This document shows positions 32,815 through 37,494 of a DNA stretch of 37,494 nucleotides, in pieces. Position 1 is the stretch's first letter. Each line of letters starts with the position of its first letter. The position numbers were made by a program, and so were the translations under genes. The stretch is from an uncultured Clostridia bacterium (GTDB lineage: Bacteria; Bacillota; Clostridia; Oscillospirales; Acutalibacteraceae). The notes beneath the pieces are model-generated. The model saw only the letters and a list, made by a program, of their open reading frames with translations. It had not been told where the DNA came from and did not search any database. The stretch lies in the NCBI GenBank assembly GCA_946499275.1, contig CAMMRL010000022.1, forward strand, positions 1-37,494, written 5' to 3'.

Positions 32815-33900
32815 TTACTTGAAATATACCGCTTCGCCGGTCTTGGAGGAGGTATAAATCGCCTCCAGAATCTGCGTAACGACAAACGCCTGTTCCGGCA
32901 GAACTACCGGATCCTTATCCTCAAAAATGCTGTCTAACCAGAGCTTGCATTCCAGTTCGGAATCGGTCATCGCCTGGCCGCCTTCATAAAAAGCGACACC
33001 ACCCGCTTGCAGGTTCGGGGTAATGGTGGTCTGGTATCCCAGATCCACTTTGTTGATCCGCAGGCCGCCGGCCATATCCGCACCGCCCAGGGTGCCGCAC
33101 AGGGTCGTTTGTGCTTCCCGCACATCCAGTGTGTTCAGCGCCCAGCTCGATTCCAGCATAATGGTGGCGCCGTTTTCCATCGTCACCATACCAAACGCGG
33201 AATCCTCCACCGTGAATTTCGCCGGATCCCAGTCGCCCCAGGCGTTGCCCGTTTCAGTCTGGTTCCCCAGCTTTTTGAACGCCGTGCCAAGCACTGCTTT
33301 CGGCTTGTAGTTATCCATCATCCACAGCGTCAGGTCCAGCGCGTGGGTACCGATATCGATCAGCGGACCGCCGCCCTGTTCGTATTCATTCAGGAACACA
33401 CCCCAGGTTGGCACGGCGCGACGGCGGATCGCATGCGCCTTGCTGAAATAGATCTCGCCTAGGTCGCCGCGCTCAACATACCGCTTCATCAGCTGGCTGT
33501 CCGTACGAAAACGGTTCTGGTACCCGATCGTCAGCTTTTTGCCGGACTTTTTCGCGGCGTCCAGCATTTTTTGCGCGTCGGCGACAGTTTTCGCCATCGG
33601 CTTTTCACACATGACATGCTTGCCCGCTTCCAGCGCCGCGACCGAAATCTCGCAGTGGCTGCGGTTTGGGGTACAGACATGTACCACGTCGATGGTTTTA
33701 TCCTCCATCATCTCGTGGTAGTCGGTCATCACTTTCGCACCGGGGATGCCGTACTCCTTCGCCGCCTTCTCAGCGCGTTCCGGGATCAGGTCGCAGAACG
33801 CCACCAATTCCGCGCGGTCCGACTGACGGGAAAGCGCCGGCAAGTGTTTGCCGTTGGCGATCCCGCCGCAGCCAACAATACCGATTCTCAACTTTTCCAT
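32815..33900 (-). CDS. Gfo/Idh/MocA-family oxidoreductase
   Basis: 361-residue NAD(P)-dependent dehydrogenase acting on a sugar, inositol or related compound. N-terminal Rossmann GIVGCGGIANGKHLPAL, the EKP motif (99-101, CEKPMAK), and the C-terminal substrate domain with GGGPLIDIGTHALDL. The specific substrate is not evident; the TIM barrel gene at 28115 would be a typical functional partner of such enzymes but is not adjacent. The ATG at 33900 follows AAAGG at about ten bases. Confidence 0.93.
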   Translation of the reverse strand: MEKLRIGIVGCGGIANGKHLPALSRQSDRAELVAFCDLIPERAEKAAKEYGIPGAKVMTDYHEMMEDKTIDVVHVCTPNRSHCEISVAALEAGKHVMCEKPMAKTVADAQKMLDAAKKSGKKLTIGYQNRFRTDSQLMKRYVERGDLGEIYFSKAHAIRRRAVPTWGVFLNEYEQGGGPLIDIGTHALDLTLWMMDNYKPKAVLGTAFKKLGNQTETGNAWGDWDPAKFTVEDSAFGMVTMENGATIMLESSWALNTLDVREAQTTLCGTLGGADMAGGLRINKVDLGYQTTITPNLQAGGVAFYEGGQAMTDSELECKLWLDSIFEDKDPVVLPEQAFVVTQILEAIYTSSKTGEAVYFK

Positions 33901-33997
33901 AGGTCATCTGCCTTTCTTTATTTTTCCGCCGGCCCTTGGCGGATTTGTATGCAATGAATGAGAGAAATATAGAATCCTTCCCATAAAACATAGTGTA

Positions 33998-34026
33998 ATC
34001 ATACCGATTTTTTCTTTTTATCGCAA
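33998..34026 (-). promoter_or_regulatory. Promoter of the Gfo/Idh/MocA gene
   Basis: Minus strand TTGCGA (34026-34021), a 17-base spacer and TATGAT (34003-33998). Confidence 0.55.
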
Positions 34027-34073
34027 TCCTATATTTTGTTGGATTTTCTAAACTATTTTTCATTCAATGGAGT

Positions 34074-34085
34074 GGGGATCTCCCC
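34074..34085. promoter_or_regulatory. GGGGA-TC-TCCCC palindrome
   Basis: Five-base perfect arms in the divergent region between the oxidoreductase and methyltransferase promoters; possible regulator site. The remainder of 33901-34235 shows only the two promoters. Confidence 0.25.
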
Positions 34086-34135
34086 TGGATCTACGCATTG
34101 TTTCTCATTCTTCCCGTATTCCCTGCACGGGTCTC

Positions 34136-34164
34136 TTCCCTATCCAGCGCAGATATGATATACT
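34136..34164 (+). promoter_or_regulatory. Possible promoter of the methyltransferase-mnmA group
   Basis: TATACT (34159-34164) with TTCCCT 17 bases upstream (34136-34141), about 70 bases before the methyltransferase start. Confidence 0.4.
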
Positions 34165-34235
34165 GTCCGATATACCGTTCATCAATCCGATGGCTAACCC
34201 GTACCAAAGTCATCGCCAGGGAAGGGGGAGCGGGT

Positions 34236-35126
34236 ATGTCTGCATTCTGGTCCACGTTTATACAAAAACCCGAGGAACTTCACCGTTCACGCGAACTTCG
34301 TTTCCGCGACGACAACCATAAGCAGTGGCTGCGCCTGATCGGGGTGAAAAACGGACAGCAGCTTCTGGAAGTGGGGTGCGGAAGCGGGCTTTTCTGCCAC
34401 CGTATTAAAACCTATTGTCCCGGAACCGAGGTCACGGGACTGGATCGGGATGAAGTCCTGTTATCCTATGCCCGGGAACGTTCAAAGGCGCTGGGAATAA
34501 GTTGCCGCTTTGTAGCGGGGGAGACAGAATTGCTTCCCTTTGAGGACGGTTCCTTTGATCTCTGCTTTTCCCACACGGTAATGAACTTTTGCGAACCGTC
34601 CCGTTTTCTTTCCGAACAGCGGCGCGTGCTGCGCTTGGGCGGACGGGTCGCCGTTCTGAATGTGGTGAACCCTCCTAACCGGCCGGAACTATGGGTGCCG
34701 TCGGATGGGTGTGAGGAAAAGGCACTGTTTGACCGGCTCTGGGCTGCTGCGGACCAAAGCGGGGCTGGAAAGTTCCGGCGGTATGCATGGAGTGTGGAAC
34801 AAACCTGCCGGTATCTCGACGAACAGGGCTTTCAGGATATTTCGGTCGACATCCTCTCCGTCGTCTCCTCTGCGCCCGACAGCGCCCATGTTGATTCCGA
34901 AACGGCGACCGCGCAGATCGAGGAGAACCGGCTGGCGGAACTTTGCAGCGTTGAAAAGGCCCGTCATATGGCGCCGGATGCGTTATCCGACGAAGAATAC
35001 CGGAATCTCGTGCAGAAAATCCACCGTCGTTACGACCGCCTGCTGGAGGATTATCGGCTGGGAGTGCGCCACTGGGAATGCGAGATTTGTACCGTTGCGG
35101 CGATTTCCGGCCGGAAAGCCGGATGA
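34236..35126 (+). CDS. Class I SAM-dependent methyltransferase
   Basis: 296 residues. The SAM-binding fold has motif I LLEVGCGSGLF, the acidic residue in VTGLDRDE, GETELLPFEDGSFDLCFSHTVMNF (motif IV region) and RRVLRLGGRVAVLN. This is the UbiE/COQ5-type small-molecule methyltransferase pattern. The C-terminal ~130 residues form a family-specific extension. The substrate is unknown. The ATG at 34236 follows AAGGGGGAG; the frame upstream of it is not used. It lies 34 bases before mnmA and is likely in one transcript. Confidence 0.88.
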   Translation: MSAFWSTFIQKPEELHRSRELRFRDDNHKQWLRLIGVKNGQQLLEVGCGSGLFCHRIKTYCPGTEVTGLDRDEVLLSYARERSKALGISCRFVAGETELLPFEDGSFDLCFSHTVMNFCEPSRFLSEQRRVLRLGGRVAVLNVVNPPNRPELWVPSDGCEEKALFDRLWAAADQSGAGKFRRYAWSVEQTCRYLDEQGFQDISVDILSVVSSAPDSAHVDSETATAQIEENRLAELCSVEKARHMAPDALSDEEYRNLVQKIHRRYDRLLEDYRLGVRHWECEICTVAAISGRKAG

Positions 35127-35160
35127 GCGCTGTCAACACGGAATTAGAAGGGACTGCAAA

Positions 35161-36258
35161 ATGATAGAAAAGACAATTTGGGTAGGGATGAGCGGCGGGG
35201 TGGACAGCTCGGTTGCCGCGGCGCTCCTGCTGGAACAGGGATACCGGGTGGTTGGCGTCACCCTGCGGCTGCGCCCATCCGGAGCGGAACAGGATATCGA
35301 GGATGCGCGGCGGGTCTGCGCGGCGCTGGGCGTCGAGCACCGGGTGCTGGATTTTACCGACCGGTTCCGGCACTGCGTGATGGAAGATTTCGTCCAGCAG
35401 TATCTGGACGGCCGGACGCCCAACCCCTGCGTGCGGTGCAACCAAACCATCAAGTTCGGCGCCATGCTGGATGCCGCACTGGAAAACGGGGCGGACGGAA
35501 TCGCCACCGGGCACTACGCCCGGGTGGAACGGGATGCGAAAAGCGGCCGTTTTTTGCTTTACCGCACCGATTCCAAAAAAGATCAGAGCTATGTGCTGTA
35601 CGGGCTGACGCAACACCAGCTTTCCCACGCGCTGTTTCCGGTGACCGGGCTGGAAAAAGAGACGGTGCGGGAAATCGCGCGCCGGTATGCCCTGCCGGTC
35701 GCCTCCAAGGGGGACAGCATGGAAGTTTGCTTTGTCCCCGACGACTGCCACGCCCGTTTTATTGAGGATTTCACCGCCCGTCCACTCCGCCCCGGTAATT
35801 TTGTGGACGAACAGGGGCGGGTCATCGGGCGGCACCAGGGGATCGCCCGATACACGATCGGCCAGCGGAAGGGGCTTGGGGTGGCGTTCGGCCGTCCGAG
35901 GTATGTGGTACGGATCGACGCTCAGAAAAACGAGGTGGTTTTAGGGGAAGAAGGCCGGCAGCTTTCTTCCGCTCTTCTTGCCCGCCACATGAACTACATC
36001 CCGTTCGACCCGCCCGCTCCATATTCTCCCCCGCGGCGGGTCCAAGCCAAGATCCGGTATCAGGCCCCGCCCTCTCCCGCGACGCTATACCCTCTGAATG
36101 GCGGCGAAGCCCGGCTGGAATTCGACCAGCCACAGCGTTCGATCACACCGGGGCAGTCGGTAGTCCTCTACGACGGGGATCTGGTGCTAGGGGGCGGCGT
36201 TATTGCCGCTTCCATCCCGGGTGGACAAGCCCAGGCCGACAAATCCACTACGAAATAA
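35161..36258 (+). CDS. mnmA: tRNA-specific 2-thiouridylase MnmA
   Basis: Puts sulfur on C2 of the wobble uridine in tRNA-Lys/Glu/Gln. The 365-residue protein has the PP-loop GMSGGVDSS (9-17), NPC (catalytic Cys90) followed by [21 protein letters not shown], the second active Cys190 in SMEVCFVPD, and the C-terminal beta barrel ([10 protein letters not shown]). Length is normal. The ATG at 35161 follows AGAAGGG; the in-frame extension back to 34705 overlaps the methyltransferase gene and is rejected. The sulfur donor (cysteine desulfurase) is not in the window. Confidence 0.96.
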   Translation: MIEKTIWVGMSGGVDSSVAAALLLEQGYRVVGVTLRLRPSGAEQDIEDARRVCAALGVEHRVLDFTDRFRHCVMEDFVQQYLDGRTPNPCVRCNQTIKFGAMLDAALENGADGIATGHYARVERDAKSGRFLLYRTDSKKDQSYVLYGLTQHQLSHALFPVTGLEKETVREIARRYALPVASKGDSMEVCFVPDDCHARFIEDFTARPLRPGNFVDEQGRVIGRHQGIARYTIGQRKGLGVAFGRPRYVVRIDAQKNEVVLGEEGRQLSSALLARHMNYIPFDPPAPYSPPRRVQAKIRYQAPPSPATLYPLNGGEARLEFDQPQRSITPGQSVVLYDGDLVLGGGVIAASIPGGQAQADKSTTK

Positions 36259-36271
36259 AGGAAACAGCTTT

Positions 36272-37494
36272 ATGAAATTTACGCAACTCGGCATCTGCCC
36301 GCCTATCCTCCGCGCGCTAGAGGACGCGGGCTACGACCACCCCTCCCCCATTCAGGAACAGGCGATCCCTCCCGCGCTGAAGGGGCGGGATATCCTCGGC
36401 TGCGCGCAGACCGGCACCGGCAAAACCGCCGCGTTCGCCGTCCCGATCCTTCAGCGGCTGGCCGGCCGGCCCGTATCCGGCGCACGGCCGATCCGCGCGC
36501 TGATCCTCACCCCGACGCGGGAACTCGCGCTCCAGATTCACGAAAGCTTTGCCGCTTACGGCAAATACCTGCGCCTTCGCTGCGCGGTTATTTTCGGCGG
36601 CGTATCCCAGAACCCGCAGGTAGACGCCCTTCAGCGCGGGGTGGATATCCTGGTCGCCACGCCGGGACGGCTGAACGACCTGATCGGCCAGGGGTTCATC
36701 GACCTTTCCCAGCTCGAAATCTTCGTTTTGGACGAAGCGGACCGGATGCTGGATATGGGGTTTGTCCACGACGTAAAAAAGGTCATCGCCCGTCTGCCCG
36801 CGAAAAAACAGACGCTGTTTTTCTCCGCCACCATGCCGCCGGAAATCGTCCGGCTTGTGAATACGCTGCTGGTCGATCCCGTGAAGGCGACGGTCACGCC
36901 GGTGTCCTCCACGGTGGACAGCATCGCCCAGTCGGTGTACCTGGTGGACAAGGCCAACAAACGCCGCCTGCTCGCCTATCTGTTGGAGGACCCGGCTATC
37001 GTCTCGGCCCTGGTGTTCACCCGCACCAAACATGGGGCCGACCGGGTGGCAAGGGATCTTGCGAAAGCGGGCGTGGCCGCCATGGCCATCCACGGCAACA
37101 AATCGCAGAACGCCCGGCAGAACGCGTTGAACCGGTTCAAGTCCGGCGAGTTGCGGGTGTTGGTGGCGACCGATATCGCCGCCCGCGGAATCGATATCAG
37201 CGAACTGTCCCACGTCATCAATTTCGACCTTCCCAACGTCCCGGAAACCTATGTCCACCGCATCGGGCGGACGGGGCGCGCCGGGCTCAGCGGCGTCGCT
37301 ATTTCTTTCTGCGATTTCGACGAACAGCCGTACCTGAAAGACATCCAGAAACTCATCAAAAAAGAGATTCCGGTTATCGACGGCCATCCTTGGCCGATGA
37401 CCCAGACGCAGCCCAGCGAAAAGCCGCAGCCCCAACCCAGGCGGAAAAAAGAACCGCTTCCCGCGATGGACTCCTCCGCCGGAAATCCGGCGGG
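36272..37494 (+). CDS. DEAD-box RNA helicase, partial (3' end beyond window)
   Basis: ATP-dependent RNA helicase, RhlE-like by motif pattern. 407 codons are visible and the frame is open to the window end. The motifs follow in order: Q motif ([13 protein letters not shown]), [27 protein letters not shown], then the second RecA domain with TDIAARGID and [11 protein letters not shown] Pro/Gln/Lys-rich C-terminal tail has begun. The start ATG at 36272 follows AAAGGAAA and is 13 bases after the mnmA stop, so co-transcription is likely. Possible roles are ribosome assembly or RNA decay. Confidence 0.95.
   Translation, partial: MKFTQLGICPPILRALEDAGYDHPSPIQEQAIPPALKGRDILGCAQTGTGKTAAFAVPILQRLAGRPVSGARPIRALILTPTRELALQIHESFAAYGKYLRLRCAVIFGGVSQNPQVDALQRGVDILVATPGRLNDLIGQGFIDLSQLEIFVLDEADRMLDMGFVHDVKKVIARLPAKKQTLFFSATMPPEIVRLVNTLLVDPVKATVTPVSSTVDSIAQSVYLVDKANKRRLLAYLLEDPAIVSALVFTRTKHGADRVARDLAKAGVAAMAIHGNKSQNARQNALNRFKSGELRVLVATDIAARGIDISELSHVINFDLPNVPETYVHRIGRTGRAGLSGVAISFCDFDEQPYLKDIQKLIKKEIPVIDGHPWPMTQTQPSEKPQPQPRRKKEPLPAMDSSAGNPA

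Noticed and set aside
34675..35835. Leftward 386-codon frame opposite the methyltransferase and mnmA
   Set aside because: It spans two real genes on the other strand and shows no family.
36317..37435. Long leftward open frame (372 codons) opposite the DEAD-box helicase gene
   Set aside because: It is the antisense of a clear helicase, has no RBS or domain, and is His/Arg/Gly-rich as expected from a GC-rich shadow frame.
1..37494. tRNA, rRNA, prophage or insertion sequence
   Set aside because: I saw no TTCGAATC-type tRNA arm with matching stems outside coding regions, no rRNA-like sequence, no transposase or integrase and no terminal inverted repeats.

Overview
The window looks like a chromosomal segment of an anaerobic, GC-rich member of the Clostridia, most likely a gut-type Oscillospirales/Ruminococcaceae relative. 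The evidence is the GC-rich coding style, strong AGGAGG-type ribosome binding sites, many intrinsic terminators, and families typical of Clostridia: DUF815 ATPase, DUF6062-like and DUF6514-like proteins, NrdR, and an ECF sigma factor with a long C-terminal extension. The species assignment is inference. I see no rRNA, tRNA, phage genes, transposase or CRISPR array. The content is 34 protein genes, the last cut by the window end.

Left part (1-11.5 kb): a gene-poor start; a GH27 alpha-galactosidase divergent from an AraC-type regulator; then a leftward series made of an EF-G-like GTPase, a 907-residue membrane protein that reads as a degenerate P1B-type ATPase (pseudoenzyme), rRNA methyltransferase RlmB, a small tail-anchored protein and a DUF6062-like protein. 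The last of these is divergent from an OGG1-like 8-oxoguanine glycosylase.

Middle (11.5-25 kb): class II fructose-bisphosphate aldolase; a secreted GH25 lysozyme lipoprotein; a DadA-like FAD oxidoreductase; an endonuclease/exonuclease/phosphatase-family protein; a leftward cluster of a short hypothetical gene, mutY, dCMP deaminase and an SDR; a MATE transporter whose leader carries an intrinsic terminator and whose promoter region has an operator-like palindrome; an XRE repressor; a cysteine-rich small protein overlapping a nitrilase-family hydrolase; and the extended ECF sigma factor with a possible autoregulatory promoter.

Right part (25-37.5 kb): a small protein with a DUF815 AAA-type ATPase; nrdR; a DUF6514-like protein; a sugar-isomerase-like TIM barrel; a two-TM protein; a copper operon (copA-csoR-copZ-like) with two CsoR-type operators and a pair of 42-bp direct repeats; a Gfo/Idh/MocA oxidoreductase; and a rightward group of a SAM methyltransferase, mnmA and a DEAD-box helicase that runs off the end.

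Functional themes are oxidative DNA damage repair (OGG-like and MutY), nucleotide supply (dCMP deaminase, NrdR), copper and drug efflux, and translation/RNA maintenance (EF-G-like, RlmB, MnmA, DEAD-box). The most unusual item is the pseudo-P-type ATPase, which can be compared within the window with the intact CopA. All family calls are from reading motifs; no database search was run.
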